Shown piece after piece: positions 25,072-34,856 of a DNA stretch of 64,000 bases. The translations under genes were made by a program, and so were the position numbers. Source of the stretch: Mesotoga sp. Brook.08.105.5.1 (GTDB lineage: Bacteria > Thermotogota > Thermotogae > Petrotogales > Kosmotogaceae). Position 1 is the first letter of the stretch, and each line of letters begins with the position of its first letter. The notes under the pieces are model-generated. The model searched no databases. It was given only the letters and a program-made list of their open reading frames with translations, and was not told the DNA's origin. The stretch is taken from NCBI RefSeq assembly GCF_002752635.1, contig NZ_AYTW01000031.1, positions 1-64,000 on the forward strand, written 5' to 3'.

Positions 25072-26868
25072 CTATCTGGAGAAGTATCTGTCCAGATCCT
25101 CCAGCCTTATTACCATGGATATCGGTCTTCCATGGGGGCATACAAGAAGATTCTTCTTCTTCAACTCTTCAAAGAGAACTTCAGCCTGCCCTATGTCAAG
25201 TCTGTTTCCAGTCCTAATTGCCGCTTTGCACGCGATTGAGGCTAACAGATTATCGAAAACCCTCTCGGGAGTTTCAAGACCTTCCAACCTCATCTCATCT
25301 AGAATTTCCTCGAGAGTCTCTATTGCACCCTCCGTCTTAATGACTTGAGGAATGGATACCATTATGATTTTATCATTGCCGAAATTGAAAGTGAACCCAA
25401 GTTTCTTCAACGCTTCCTCTCTCGCGATAATCAGATCCATTTTGGACCTCTCGAGATTCAGCTCAAGCGGCATGAGAAGATTCTGAGGGGAGATCTTCTT
25501 GCTTTCTTTGAGAGCCTCGAAAATGATCCTCTCATGAGCGGCGTGCTGATCGATCAACAAGAGACCGTCCTCGAATTCCGCAATCAAATACCGTTCTCCG
25601 AAAACGCCGATGAAGCTAGCTTTTGCTCCCACACTCTTTTCTTTGGTTGCTGATTGTTCGCGCTCTTCAGCGGGAGTGAATGATCTGAAAAGGTGACGAT
25701 CTAGTCTGGACTTCGCATAAGTGTCGCTCGCACTGTTATCGAAGACTCTCTGGTTCCTCCAGGAGTGTTTTATTCCGCGATCCCTTATTAAATGCTCCTG
25801 ATCAATGTCTGAGATATCTCTCCGTTCAACCGATCTTCCGGCGGTGCTCTCTTCGCTATGAACCACATCGATTGTGAAATGACCGGCGCCTTTAACGGCA
25901 GACCGTACAGCTCTCTTCACTTGATCCAGAACGGATGAAGTAGACGCAAATTTCACTTCGAGCTTCTGTGGATGGATGTTAACATCGACTTCGTGAGGAT
26001 CGATATCGATAAAGAGAACTGCAAAAGGAAAATTCCCCTTTTGAAGAGTCTCTCCGTAACCCCTCTCGAGAGCATAATTCAGTTCAAATTGCCTCACATA
26101 TCTACCGTTCACGAAGATGTTTTCACCCATTCTATTCTTTCTTGTGCGATTTGGAAGTGTAACAAAACCCCGTATCTTTATTTCTGCTGAGCTTTCCGAA
26201 ACTGGTATCAAGTCTTTTTCAGAAAGCCCTGGATAGATAAGTGCAGCTCTGGCCTCGACCGATTCAAGGCCCCTTGTATCGAATATCACTTGAGAATCCC
26301 GAGAATAAGTGAAATCGATCTTGTCGAATGCGAGTATGAACCTCTGAACCATCTCAGTTACCATTCGGCCTTCAATTGAAGCGGATTTCAAGAACTTCCT
26401 TCTGGCGGGCGTGTTATAGAGAAGATCGTAGACTTCGACCGCAGTTCCATTTGAACCGCTGAGAGGTTTCTCTCCTATGATATCGCCTCCGGCAATGTCG
26501 AGAGCCACCCCAAGTTCCTCTGTATCTGAGACGGTTGACAGCCGCATGCGCGACACCGAGGCTATCGTTGAAAGGGCCTCTCCCCGGAAGCCGAATGTGA
26601 GAAGAGTATCGAGATCATCTATGGAGACAATCTTGCTGGTAGTATGAGGCAGAATAGCAACGCTTGCTTCTTCTCTGGTCATCCCTCTTCCGTTGTCTCT
26701 TACCATTATGTATTCTTTTCCGCCCGATTTGATCTCGATTTCAATAGCCGTTGCACCGGCATCTATACTGTTTTCCACCAGTTCTTTCACTACGGAAAAG
26801 CATCCCGTTACGACTTCACCTGCGGCAATCTTCCTAACAACATCGGACGACAGTTCGCGTATTCTCAT
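25072..26868 (-). CDS. mutL: DNA mismatch repair protein MutL with endonuclease motif (598 aa)
   Basis: N-terminal GHKL ATPase: VVKELVENSIDAGA near residue 26, RDNGRGM near 57, GFRGEALSTI near 92. The C-terminal dimerisation/endonuclease domain carries DQHAAHERIIFE near 440, matching the metal-binding endonuclease motif DQHA-x2-E-x4-E, plus CPHGRP near 577. It should therefore nick DNA itself, as in bacteria lacking MutH. Last gene of the frr-to-mutL chain, ten bases after rlmB. No mutS is in the window. Confidence 0.95.
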   Translation of the reverse strand: MRIRELSSDVVRKIAAGEVVTGCFSVVKELVENSIDAGATAIEIEIKSGGKEYIMVRDNGRGMTREEASVAILPHTTSKIVSIDDLDTLLTFGFRGEALSTIASVSRMRLSTVSDTEELGVALDIAGGDIIGEKPLSGSNGTAVEVYDLLYNTPARRKFLKSASIEGRMVTEMVQRFILAFDKIDFTYSRDSQVIFDTRGLESVEARAALIYPGLSEKDLIPVSESSAEIKIRGFVTLPNRTRKNRMGENIFVNGRYVRQFELNYALERGYGETLQKGNFPFAVLFIDIDPHEVDVNIHPQKLEVKFASTSSVLDQVKRAVRSAVKGAGHFTIDVVHSEESTAGRSVERRDISDIDQEHLIRDRGIKHSWRNQRVFDNSASDTYAKSRLDRHLFRSFTPAEEREQSATKEKSVGAKASFIGVFGERYLIAEFEDGLLLIDQHAAHERIIFEALKESKKISPQNLLMPLELNLERSKMDLIIAREEALKKLGFTFNFGNDKIIMVSIPQVIKTEGAIETLEEILDEMRLEGLETPERVFDNLLASIACKAAIRTGNRLDIGQAEVLFEELKKKNLLVCPHGRPISMVIRLEDLDRYFSR

Positions 26869-26877
26869 TAGTTTTGT

Positions 26878-27621
26878 TCACTCTCCTCGTACGGCGAGCT
26901 GGCGTCGTCTGTCGAATAAGATAATAGCCGCAGCGGCAGCGACATTCAGTGAATCTACCGTTCTCTCCATGGGAATCGAAATGAGAACGTCGCTTCTCTC
27001 TTTCACCAACCGCCTGACTCCTTTTCCCTCATTTCCGAAGATTATCGCCGATTTGTCAGAATATTCGTTTTCGTAATAAGGGATTCCGTCCATATCTGAA
27101 GCGTATATCCAGAATCCTCTTTCTTTGAGAGATTTCTCAAATTGCGCCATATTGACTATCTTGATTACCGGGATACTAAAGGCAAGTCCTGCAGAGACCT
27201 TTACGACTGCCGGAGTAATTTCTGCAGAGTTGCTTGAAGTGATTGCAATGGCATCGGCCCCGACCGCAACCGAAGTCCTGATAATCGCTCCAAGATTATG
27301 TGGGTCCTGGATCTGGTCTAAAAGCACAATGGTTGCTGTGTTCTGTTCTTCAAGATTATCGAGCATTTCTTCGGAATCCACGTATGAGAACTCCTTGAGA
27401 TCAATCACCACTCCCTGGTGCTTCTTCTCTCGGCAGAGATTTGCGAGTTTTTCCGGGGGCATCTCTTCTATTTTAAACCCCTTAGCTTTCGCTTCGTTGG
27501 CAAGTTCAAGCAACTGAGAATCGACATTCCTCTGATTGGTAAAGAGTATTCGTTTGATTCTCAGTAGTGACGAGTCGATTCCAAGCAGTTCTTTCAGAAC
27601 ATTTCTGCCATGGAGATACAT
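26878..27621 (-). CDS. rlmB: 23S rRNA 2'-O-methyltransferase, TrmH/RlmB family (247 aa)
   Basis: SpoU/TrmH-class methyltransferase with an N-terminal RNA-binding domain (about 1-75) and the three knot motifs: NLGAIIRTSVAVGADAI near 108, IIFGNEGKGVRRLV near 193, and SIPMERTVDSLNVAAA near 215. It modifies a ribose in rRNA (or possibly tRNA). Its ATG shares a base with the mrnC stop. Confidence 0.9.
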   Translation of the reverse strand: MYLHGRNVLKELLGIDSSLLRIKRILFTNQRNVDSQLLELANEAKAKGFKIEEMPPEKLANLCREKKHQGVVIDLKEFSYVDSEEMLDNLEEQNTATIVLLDQIQDPHNLGAIIRTSVAVGADAIAITSSNSAEITPAVVKVSAGLAFSIPVIKIVNMAQFEKSLKERGFWIYASDMDGIPYYENEYSDKSAIIFGNEGKGVRRLVKERSDVLISIPMERTVDSLNVAAAAAIILFDRRRQLAVRGE

Positions 27622-28037
27622 TAAATCACCCTTTCGAGCAGATCTTTTATCCTTTTGACTCTTCCCTCAAGGAATAGATGACCAATAAGGACCTCGAGAG
27701 CGGTAGCCATTCTATAATCCTCGTCGTCCCCATGTTTTTTCGAGCCTCTTGAATTGTAACCCCGTCTGACGATCTTCCTCTCCTCTTCATCGAGAAGTCC
27801 TTCGATTTCTTCGAGAGCCTTTTTCTGACCGGGAGCGCTTACATAGTCTTTCACAATATTGTGCTGATGACCTGCCCTCCGATGCGCCTGCGGGAGAGTC
27901 CTCAATCTGAAGTAAAGAGTGTACACTGCATCTCCCACAAAGGCAAGACTGTCAAGGGAAAGCTTGTCGGGAGCGGCTGAGACGTCAAAGAGGCTGCCTA
28001 AGGAGGCATCGTCAAACTCATTATTAAAGGTATTCAT
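27621..28037 (-). CDS. mrnC: Mini-ribonuclease III (138 aa)
   Basis: RNase III catalytic fold without the double-stranded-RNA-binding domain, about the normal size for Mini-III. Visible motifs are LDSLAFVGDAVYTLYFR near 27, RRGYNSRG near 92 and the second acidic motif TALEVLIGHLFLEG near 112. It matures 23S rRNA ends in Bacillus. The start overlaps the end of alaS by 14 bases, and AGGAT lies just before it. Confidence 0.92.
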   Translation of the reverse strand: MNTFNNEFDDASLGSLFDVSAAPDKLSLDSLAFVGDAVYTLYFRLRTLPQAHRRAGHQHNIVKDYVSAPGQKKALEEIEGLLDEEERKIVRRGYNSRGSKKHGDDEDYRMATALEVLIGHLFLEGRVKRIKDLLERVI

Positions 28038-30633
28038 CGATCCTGTCTATGATGGCTTCCAATTTTGAAACATCCTTTCCACCTGCCTGGGCGAAGTCTG
28101 GCCTGCCTCCTCCTCCTCCTCCCAGGTCGTGGGCTATCTTCTTTGCGATTTCTCCTGCCTTGAACCTGTCAGTAAGTTTCTTCTCGACCTTCACGACGAA
28201 AGAAATAGAATCTTCCAGTTCATTGAAGATAATAACTATGCCGCCATTTTCCTTGCTGAGGAGGACATCTGCACCGTTTCTCAAAGCGCTGGACGGCGCG
28301 TTCTCTACTCTTCTGATAAGCAGATTGACGCCTTTGACCGTCATTCTCTTATCTTTCATTAGTGCATCGCCTGAAAGTAGCTTCTCTTTTAATCTGACAA
28401 TCTCCTGGCCTCCCGACCTAAGTTCGTCGAGTATGCCCTGAAGCCGCTGAATTATTACATCCTCAGGAACTTCAAGTACTTCTCTGATCGTCTTCTGTCT
28501 GTTGAAAAGATTGCGAAAATATTCGAGCGAAGTGGTTCCGGTTATTGCCTCAATTCTCCTTGTTCCGGCCGCTACGGAGGTCTCCGAAAGAATCTTGAAG
28601 AGGCCGATTTCTCCGGTGTTGTTTACATGAGTTCCTCCGCACAGTTCTCTGCTGAATCCCTCTACAGTGATTACTCGAACCTTGTCGCCGTACTTTTCTT
28701 CAAAGAGGGCCATTACGTCTTCACCCTTTATTTCATCGAAGCTCTTCTCTGCTTTTTCGACTGGTTTTGCTTTGAGGATCTCTTCGTTAACCATGTTCTC
28801 CACTTTATTTATCTCATCGGTTGACAAAGACTGGAAGTGTGAGAAATCGAAGCGCAATCTGTCAGGTAGAACCAGTGAACCAGACTGATGAATGTGGCCT
28901 CCTATGATTTTTCTGAGAGCTGCGTGCAGCAAGTGAGTGGCGGTGTGATTTCTCATTATTGCTTTTCTTCGGTCTGTGTCTACAATTAGCCTGGCTTGAT
29001 CCTTCACCCGCAGCGTTCCTTCTTCGACTGAAATTCTGTGGACTATCATCTCTTGATAAGGAATGAACACACTCTCAACTCTAGCCAGTGCTGTCTCGGT
29101 CTCGATAAGCCCGGTGTCCGTTACCTGCCCGCCTCTTTCGGGATAGAAGGGAGTCTTTTCAAGGATGACGTCTCCAGTCTCTCCTTCTTCAAGGGCTTCC
29201 ACGGCATCGCCGTCCTTTAAAATCGCGACTATGGTCGATCTGTCTTCAAGTCTCGAGTAACCTGTGAATTTTGAATTGCCGGTCGTTGGAAAGATACTGG
29301 AGTAGACCTCGATGTTTCCCAGATATTTCCTGTCTCCCAACGCCTCTCTTGCCCTCTCCCTTTGCAACTTCATTTCTCTTTCATAACCTTCTTTGTCTAG
29401 TGTAACGCCGGTATCTGCAACGATCTCTTCGACAAGTTCCAGTGGAAATCCATAAGTGTCGTGAAGAATGAACAACTCGGAGCCAGACAGTTCCTTCTTA
29501 TCTACTAGAATTGATTTAAGCCTCTTCTCGCCGTTCAGCAGCGTTGAAAGAAATCTCTCCTCCTCTTTCATTATGATTTCCTGCGTAAACGAAAGCCGGT
29601 CTTTTAGCTCTGGATATACGTTCCCCATCTGTTCAGCGACCGTCTCCACTATTCTGTAAAGAAATGGAGAATCGTAGCCAAGTAAAGAACTGTGCCTCAC
29701 AGCCCTCCTTAGGACTCTCCTGAGCACGTAACCCCTTCCCTCATTGGAAGGTAAGACTCCGTCGGAAACCATGAATGCAATTGATCTCGCATGATCTGCG
29801 ATAACTTTGATCGAGACATCGGAGATTTCCTTCTCCTTGTACTTGACTCCCAGAAGCTCTTCTATCTTCCTGATTATGGGTATGAACAGATCAGTATCGA
29901 AGTTTGAGTCGACATTCTGAAGAATCGAGGCAGCTCGTTCAAGCCCGAATCCGGTATCGATATTCTTTCTTTCTAGATAGGAGAGATTTCCTTCCTCATC
30001 CTGGTTAAACTCAGTAAATACAAGATTCCAGAATTCAAGGAATCTTCCGCAGTCACAAGCAGGACTGCAGTTTTCGGGATCAGGGCAGTTGTTTCCGTAA
30101 CCCCTGTCTATGAAAATCTCTGAATCAGGTCCACAAGGACCCGAAGGGCCGGCTGGTCCCCACCAATTATCCGCCTTCCCAAGCCTAACAATCTTCTTCT
30201 CGGGGACTCCGACTTCATCTCTCCATATTGAGAACGCTTCATCGTCATCTAGGTAAATCGAAACCCATAGGAGCTCATCCGGTAGAGCCAAATGCTCCGT
30301 AACGAACTCCCAGCCCCACTTTATTGCTTCTCTCTTAAAATAATCTCCAAACGAGAAGTTTCCAAGCATTTCAAAAAAAGTCTGATGTCTGGGAGTTCTA
30401 CCAACATTTTCAATATCGTTGGTTCTCACACACTTTTGACAAGTTGTGACTCTCTTGTATGTGGCTTCGACTTTTCCCCAGAAGATTGGTTTGAAAGGAA
30501 CCATACCGGCAACAGTGAACATCAGTTGTGGATCGTTAGGGATAAGAGAAGCACTCTGTATTCTTTTGTGGCCCTTCGATTCAAAGAAGTTGAGATAACT
30601 CTCCCTTATCTCAGCTCCGGTCATGAATTTCAT
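28024..30633 (-). CDS. alaS: Alanyl-tRNA synthetase (869 aa)
   Basis: Full-length class II synthetase. The catalytic domain starts with EIRESYLNFFESKGHKR and motif 2 around FEMLGNFSFGDYF. The editing domain has HTATHLLHAAL (about 560) and CGGTH (about 660), the zinc-binding set that clears mischarged Ser/Gly-tRNA(Ala). The C-terminal domain contains GGGGGGRPDFAQAGG. It is cotranscribed between cdsA and mrnC. Confidence 0.97.
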   Translation of the reverse strand: MKFMTGAEIRESYLNFFESKGHKRIQSASLIPNDPQLMFTVAGMVPFKPIFWGKVEATYKRVTTCQKCVRTNDIENVGRTPRHQTFFEMLGNFSFGDYFKREAIKWGWEFVTEHLALPDELLWVSIYLDDDEAFSIWRDEVGVPEKKIVRLGKADNWWGPAGPSGPCGPDSEIFIDRGYGNNCPDPENCSPACDCGRFLEFWNLVFTEFNQDEEGNLSYLERKNIDTGFGLERAASILQNVDSNFDTDLFIPIIRKIEELLGVKYKEKEISDVSIKVIADHARSIAFMVSDGVLPSNEGRGYVLRRVLRRAVRHSSLLGYDSPFLYRIVETVAEQMGNVYPELKDRLSFTQEIIMKEEERFLSTLLNGEKRLKSILVDKKELSGSELFILHDTYGFPLELVEEIVADTGVTLDKEGYEREMKLQRERAREALGDRKYLGNIEVYSSIFPTTGNSKFTGYSRLEDRSTIVAILKDGDAVEALEEGETGDVILEKTPFYPERGGQVTDTGLIETETALARVESVFIPYQEMIVHRISVEEGTLRVKDQARLIVDTDRRKAIMRNHTATHLLHAALRKIIGGHIHQSGSLVLPDRLRFDFSHFQSLSTDEINKVENMVNEEILKAKPVEKAEKSFDEIKGEDVMALFEEKYGDKVRVITVEGFSRELCGGTHVNNTGEIGLFKILSETSVAAGTRRIEAITGTTSLEYFRNLFNRQKTIREVLEVPEDVIIQRLQGILDELRSGGQEIVRLKEKLLSGDALMKDKRMTVKGVNLLIRRVENAPSSALRNGADVLLSKENGGIVIIFNELEDSISFVVKVEKKLTDRFKAGEIAKKIAHDLGGGGGGRPDFAQAGGKDVSKLEAIIDRIDEYL

Positions 30634-30645
30634 TGGTTAGCCCCC

Positions 30646-31500
30646 TTAAGTCAAAAGAGTAAGGAATATATAGAACATGGGTGTTACAAAAAGAACACCA
30701 TCTATTCGATCTAGCATACCACCATGGCCGGGAAGTAGATTACCGGAATCTTTAACGCCGTGATACCTCTTGAAAGACGACTCCACAATGTCTCCAATAG
30801 TGCCAAATACGGATACAACAACCGCCAGAACCATGAAATGGGGTATCCCGAGATCGGGTCCGTTGTAGAGTCCTACGAGCTTACTCATAGAGACGAAAAG
30901 CAGCATGAAGAGAAGCGTGGTAACATATCCTCCGATTACACCTTCGAGACTTTTCTTAGGGCTATAACTTGGAGATATTCTGATCCGACCGAAGCGTTTA
31001 CCTATGAAATAAGCTCCCGTGTCGAAGAGCCACACCGATGTGAGAGCCATCAAGGCCATTGAAGAACCAAATCCTAGATAGATGTGATAGAAAAATGCCA
31101 AATCGAAACCAACATAGATTAATGAGAACACAGAATTGGCAATAATCTCTTTGGCACTTCTAACATTGGATACTGTTACTATCACCACAGACGCAAGTGC
31201 AATTACCCCCACTGCGAAAATCAGTTCAGGTCTCGGAGCAAAAGTTTCAACATCGTTGAACCTGTCAAGCAGTATCCCGTATATTACGATTATTGCAGGA
31301 ATAATACCTGACAGGGCAATTCTAACTGTCTGATGATTACTGTCCTTCAGGCTGAACTTCAAGTATTCGTAGTTCGAAAAGAGAACAACGGCAGATACCA
31401 GACCAATGAAGGAGTAGTAATTTGCGAAACAGAGAACCACGAAAGGTGCCACAACTGCAGCCGTAACTATTCTGATATTTGTCTCCGAGATCTTCTTCAT
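30646..31500 (-). CDS. cdsA: Phosphatidate cytidylyltransferase (284 aa)
   Basis: Integral membrane enzyme making CDP-diacylglycerol from phosphatidate and CTP. Multiple hydrophobic helices and the C-terminal CDS signature around DIVESSFKRYHGVKDSG(N)LLPGHGGMLDRID (about residues 238-268). The ATG shares a base with the uppS stop. Confidence 0.95.
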   Translation of the reverse strand: MKKISETNIRIVTAAVVAPFVVLCFANYYSFIGLVSAVVLFSNYEYLKFSLKDSNHQTVRIALSGIIPAIIVIYGILLDRFNDVETFAPRPELIFAVGVIALASVVIVTVSNVRSAKEIIANSVFSLIYVGFDLAFFYHIYLGFGSSMALMALTSVWLFDTGAYFIGKRFGRIRISPSYSPKKSLEGVIGGYVTTLLFMLLFVSMSKLVGLYNGPDLGIPHFMVLAVVVSVFGTIGDIVESSFKRYHGVKDSGNLLPGHGGMLDRIDGVLFVTPMFYIFLTLLT

Positions 31501-32183
31501 CAGCTCAATGCACCAAACCTTCGCTTGCGTTTAGAGTACTCATCCAATATCCTCTCAAATTCCTCTTTCTCGAAATCAGGCCACAAGGTTCTTGTGAAGA
31601 AGAGCTCGCTGTAAACCGACTGCCAGGTTAAGAAGTTGCTTACTCTCTTTTCCCCAGAAGTCCTTATTATCAGGTCTGGTTCAGGCACATCGGGGAGATA
31701 CAAGTTCTCTTCTATATCCTCTTCAGATACCCTATGCTTTCCGCTCTCAATAACTCTGTTGACTGAATCGACAATCTCTGCCCTTCCTCCATAATTCAAA
31801 GCAACTATAACATTCAGTTTCCTGCACAGTGAGGTTTTCTTCTCGATTTCTTTTGTGAACTCGTTGAGTTTCTGAGGGAGTTCATTCAATCTTCCAATGA
31901 AGCGCATCCTCACTCCCTCTTCCAGCATATTGTCGAGCTTGCTGCTTATGTAAATGAGCATCAGTTGGAAAAGGAAATCTATTTCTTGCCTGGGTCGTCT
32001 CCAGTTTTCCGTTGAGAATGCATAGAGAGTTACATAACTAATACCGAGATCGGCACACCAATGAGAGGCGGAGTCTGCAATTTCTGCCCCCTTCTTGTGC
32101 CCCTCAATTCTCTCGAGTCCTCTCCTCTGAGCCCAACGGCCGTTTCCATCCATTATGAAAGCAACGTGAACGGGAAGGGACAT
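31500..32183 (-). CDS. uppS: Undecaprenyl diphosphate synthase (227 aa)
   Basis: cis-Prenyltransferase making the C55 lipid carrier for cell wall synthesis. It shows the catalytic MDGNGRWAQRRG (Asp near residue 12), GHKKGAE near 29, YAFSTENWRRP near 54 and C-terminal DLIIRTSGEKRVSNFLTWQ near 177. It sits between frr and cdsA as in many bacteria, sharing single bases with both. Confidence 0.96.
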   Translation of the reverse strand: MSLPVHVAFIMDGNGRWAQRRGLERIEGHKKGAEIADSASHWCADLGISYVTLYAFSTENWRRPRQEIDFLFQLMLIYISSKLDNMLEEGVRMRFIGRLNELPQKLNEFTKEIEKKTSLCRKLNVIVALNYGGRAEIVDSVNRVIESGKHRVSEEDIEENLYLPDVPEPDLIIRTSGEKRVSNFLTWQSVYSELFFTRTLWPDFEKEEFERILDEYSKRKRRFGALS

Positions 32184-32737
32184 TAAAACTCCATGATCTC
32201 CTTGCTCTTCTTCTCGAAAGCCTTGTCCATTTCTTCTATGTACTTGTTCGTAAGTTCCTGAATATCCTCCTCAAATTTCTTCAGGTCATCTTCGGTCATT
32301 TCAGAAGCCTTCTCAAGATCTCTAGCTTCCTTTATCGCGTCCCTTCGAATGTTTCGAATCGCTATTTTACCCTTTTCCGAATTGTCTCTTGCGAGCTTCA
32401 CCCATTTTTCTCTCTGTTCCGTTGTCGGTATAGGGAAATTTAGCTTAATGTTTGCTCCATCATTAATTGGTGTAAGGTCTAGTTTTGACGCAAAGATGGC
32501 CTTTTCAATCTGACTGAGAACGGTCTTATCCCAAGGCTTAATAATCAGTGATCTTTCTTCAGTCACGGTGATTGTCGCCATCTGATTGATCGGAGTAAGG
32601 ACCCCGTAATAATCGACTTTTACAGACTCAAGAAGGGCAGGAGAAGGTCTACCCGTTCTCATCTGACCGTACTCTTCAACGATCTTTTCAACACTTTTTT
32701 TCATTCTGCTTTCGGCATCTTTTAGCAGGCTATTCAT
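32183..32737 (-). CDS. frr: Ribosome recycling factor (184 aa)
   Basis: Normal-length RRF that splits post-termination ribosomes with EF-G. Typical features are [20 protein letters not shown] near 26, the [17 protein letters not shown] region near 100, and the long C-terminal helix. GGGAGG lies six bases before the ATG. First gene of the minus-strand operon that runs to mutL. A minus-strand TATAAT lies at 32771-32776. Confidence 0.97.
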   Translation of the reverse strand: MNSLLKDAESRMKKSVEKIVEEYGQMRTGRPSPALLESVKVDYYGVLTPINQMATITVTEERSLIIKPWDKTVLSQIEKAIFASKLDLTPINDGANIKLNFPIPTTEQREKWVKLARDNSEKGKIAIRNIRRDAIKEARDLEKASEMTEDDLKKFEEDIQELTNKYIEEMDKAFEKKSKEIMEF

Positions 32738-32829
32738 GATCTTCCTCCCTTTCTTCCATTCGTCAACGGAATTATATCATGTAAGACTTTTCGTATTATG
32801 AGCGACTGAACTCCAAAAAGGCTTGTTAG

Positions 32830-32858
32830 TTGAATTGGATAGTCTATTCTGGTAAAAT
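32830..32858 (+). promoter_or_regulatory. Promoter for yajC-secDF
   Basis: TTGAAT (32830-32835) and TAAAAT (32853-32858) with a 17-base spacer, 36 bases before the yajC start. Confidence 0.65.
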
Positions 32859-32894
32859 CATACAGGTGCTCTAACCATGACAGGAGGTATGTAA

Positions 32895-33284
32895 ATGTTT
32901 TCAATCCTTAGTTTCATAGCATATGCCCCGGCCGGAGATGTAGCGGCTCCTTCGGCGGATGCTGGGGCTTCAACTGGGGGCTTTTCGGGGATTATTATCT
33001 GGCTAGTCCTTATGGTTGCCTTCTTCTACTTCTTGATAATTATGCCTCAGAGAAAGAGGGATAAGCAGTTCAAGCAGATGATGGAGAAGCTTAAGGTTGG
33101 TGATAAAGTCGTCACAGCCGGCGGAATAATCGGGAAGATTACCATGATAAAACCGGATAGTCTCAGGATCAGGACCGGCACCGGTACGGAACTGGACGTC
33201 ACAAGAAAGGCGATCGCCGTTGTAGTGAACAAGGGTGAGAATGAAAAGGAAGAAGTAGAACCCGACGTAAATGTTAAGCAGTAA
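32895..33284 (+). CDS. yajC: Preprotein translocase subunit YajC (129 aa)
   Basis: Small accessory protein of SecDF. One membrane helix (about residues 32-52) is followed by the YajC signature PQRKRDKQFKQMMEKLKVGDKVVTAGGI. GGAGG lies seven bases before the ATG. A small hydrophilic Ala/Gly-rich stretch precedes the helix. It heads the secDF operon. Confidence 0.95.
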   Translation: MFSILSFIAYAPAGDVAAPSADAGASTGGFSGIIIWLVLMVAFFYFLIIMPQRKRDKQFKQMMEKLKVGDKVVTAGGIIGKITMIKPDSLRIRTGTGTELDVTRKAIAVVVNKGENEKEEVEPDVNVKQ

Positions 33285-33350
33285 TAGTTTCAGTTATATT
33301 CGTAGATATTGGAAGGGGGTGTCTGTCCGAGTCTTTCGGGCAAAGTCCGT

Positions 33351-34856
33351 ATGAGAGCAAACCGAAAACGTTTGATCGTCACCATGGTGGTGTTGATTGC
33401 AGCATTGCTCCCGCTGTTAATACCACATGGTAGTGCGCCAGCCGATAGCAGCTTCCTCGACAAATTAGCTGCAAACATCAAGTTAGGGCTTGATATAAAG
33501 GGTGGAGCTCTTCTTGAGTACCAGATGGTTACCGATGTGTCAGATTCAGAAATGAATGCCCTTGCAGACAGGGTTATTGAAGTCTTAAGGGCAAGGCTAG
33601 ATGCTGCAGGATTCACAGAGGCAACCGTAGAAAAAGTGACCACAGGAATCTCATTTGGCGAGGATATTCCGCCGGTAAGAGTAAGAGTCCAAATTCCTGG
33701 AATTACTGACGTTTCGAGAGCGGAGAATCTTGTTGGGAAGACAGGTAAACTCTACTTTGCCGATGTTCTTGCTATCGAGACCTCGGTTTCTACGCCCTCG
33801 ATCCCTGCAGGTATGTCCCTAGAGATTAGCAGGAGGAAACTTCAGGGAGCCGAACCTTACTGGGTTAAGGAGCTTCACTACGGGGAGTATGTTGGCGGAG
33901 TACAGAACAATACCTGGTACTTTATCAGTCCAATGATTAGCGTAGGTTCAAGTTATGCTGAACTAGACGGAAGTGTAGTCACCGATGCCAAGGCTCTCGT
34001 CAATAATCAACCGAGACCTGGCCAGGGACGTTTCATGGTTTCTTTGAAGTTCAGTTCAGACGGTGCTCGAACCTTCAGGGACATCACTTCTGTGAAGTCC
34101 ACTTATGCCGATTCAGACATCAAGAAGAGACTCGCCATAGTACTGGATGACAGGGTGATTATAGCTCCGCTTGTTCAGTCTCAAATCTCTGATGGTAACG
34201 CAGTTATCGAAGGTTTGAATTCGATTGAAGAGGCTAGAGAAGTGTCGATTTTGGTCGGAAGTGGAAACCTTCCAGTCGATCTTGCATCCTTTAATAAGAG
34301 GGTTCTCTCTCCTACTCTCGGCAGAGATATCATCAATGCAAGTCTGTGGGCGGGGGTTGCAGGAATTTTCATTATTATGATCTACATGGTTATCTTCTAT
34401 AAGAAGATGGGTCTCGTAGCCGATCTTGCGCTGTTGTACAATGCGATCCTCCTGTTTGGCATGATTTCGCTGACCGGTTCAATACTTACATTACCCGGTA
34501 TAGCTGGTATCGTACTGACCATAGGAATGACGGTCGATGGAAATGTGCTGATCTTTGAGAGGATAAAGGAAGAGCTAAGACTGGGCAAGACGCCAGAGAA
34601 CGCTATAGACTCGGCATTTTCGAAAGTTGTATGGACGATCTTTGACGCGAACCTCACCACAATTCTTGCCGGACTAGTTCTCTTCTACTTTGGAACGGGT
34701 ACAGTGAAGGGATTCGCTATTACTTTGATAATCGGTGTTATAGGCGCCATGTTCACAAACATCGTTGTGTCGAGAACGGTCTTGACTGGAATGTCGGGAA
34801 GCTTGAAGCCTCATCACTATGTCGAAGTTGAAACGGAAGGGAGAGATGCAAGATGA
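33351..34856 (+). CDS. secD: Protein translocase subunit SecD (501 aa)
   Basis: RND-type secretion subunit with N-terminal helix, the family motif LGLDIKGGALLEYQM near residue 45, a periplasmic domain, and the C-terminal six-helix part with GMTVDGNVLIFERIKEELR near 393. It pairs with SecF. The ATG at 33351 gives a normal N-terminus but lacks a close ribosome binding site. AAGGGGG lies upstream at 33313, and an overlapping 11-codon GTG frame (33319-33354) ends on it as ATGA, so translation may be coupled through that mini-ORF. A TTG at 33309 is the other candidate start. Confidence 0.93.
   Translation: MRANRKRLIVTMVVLIAALLPLLIPHGSAPADSSFLDKLAANIKLGLDIKGGALLEYQMVTDVSDSEMNALADRVIEVLRARLDAAGFTEATVEKVTTGISFGEDIPPVRVRVQIPGITDVSRAENLVGKTGKLYFADVLAIETSVSTPSIPAGMSLEISRRKLQGAEPYWVKELHYGEYVGGVQNNTWYFISPMISVGSSYAELDGSVVTDAKALVNNQPRPGQGRFMVSLKFSSDGARTFRDITSVKSTYADSDIKKRLAIVLDDRVIIAPLVQSQISDGNAVIEGLNSIEEAREVSILVGSGNLPVDLASFNKRVLSPTLGRDIINASLWAGVAGIFIIMIYMVIFYKKMGLVADLALLYNAILLFGMISLTGSILTLPGIAGIVLTIGMTVDGNVLIFERIKEELRLGKTPENAIDSAFSKVVWTIFDANLTTILAGLVLFYFGTGTVKGFAITLIIGVIGAMFTNIVVSRTVLTGMSGSLKPHHYVEVETEGRDAR

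Noticed and set aside
28049-28441. Plus-strand proline- and serine-rich frame
   Set aside because: Shadow of the glycine-rich C-terminal part of alaS.
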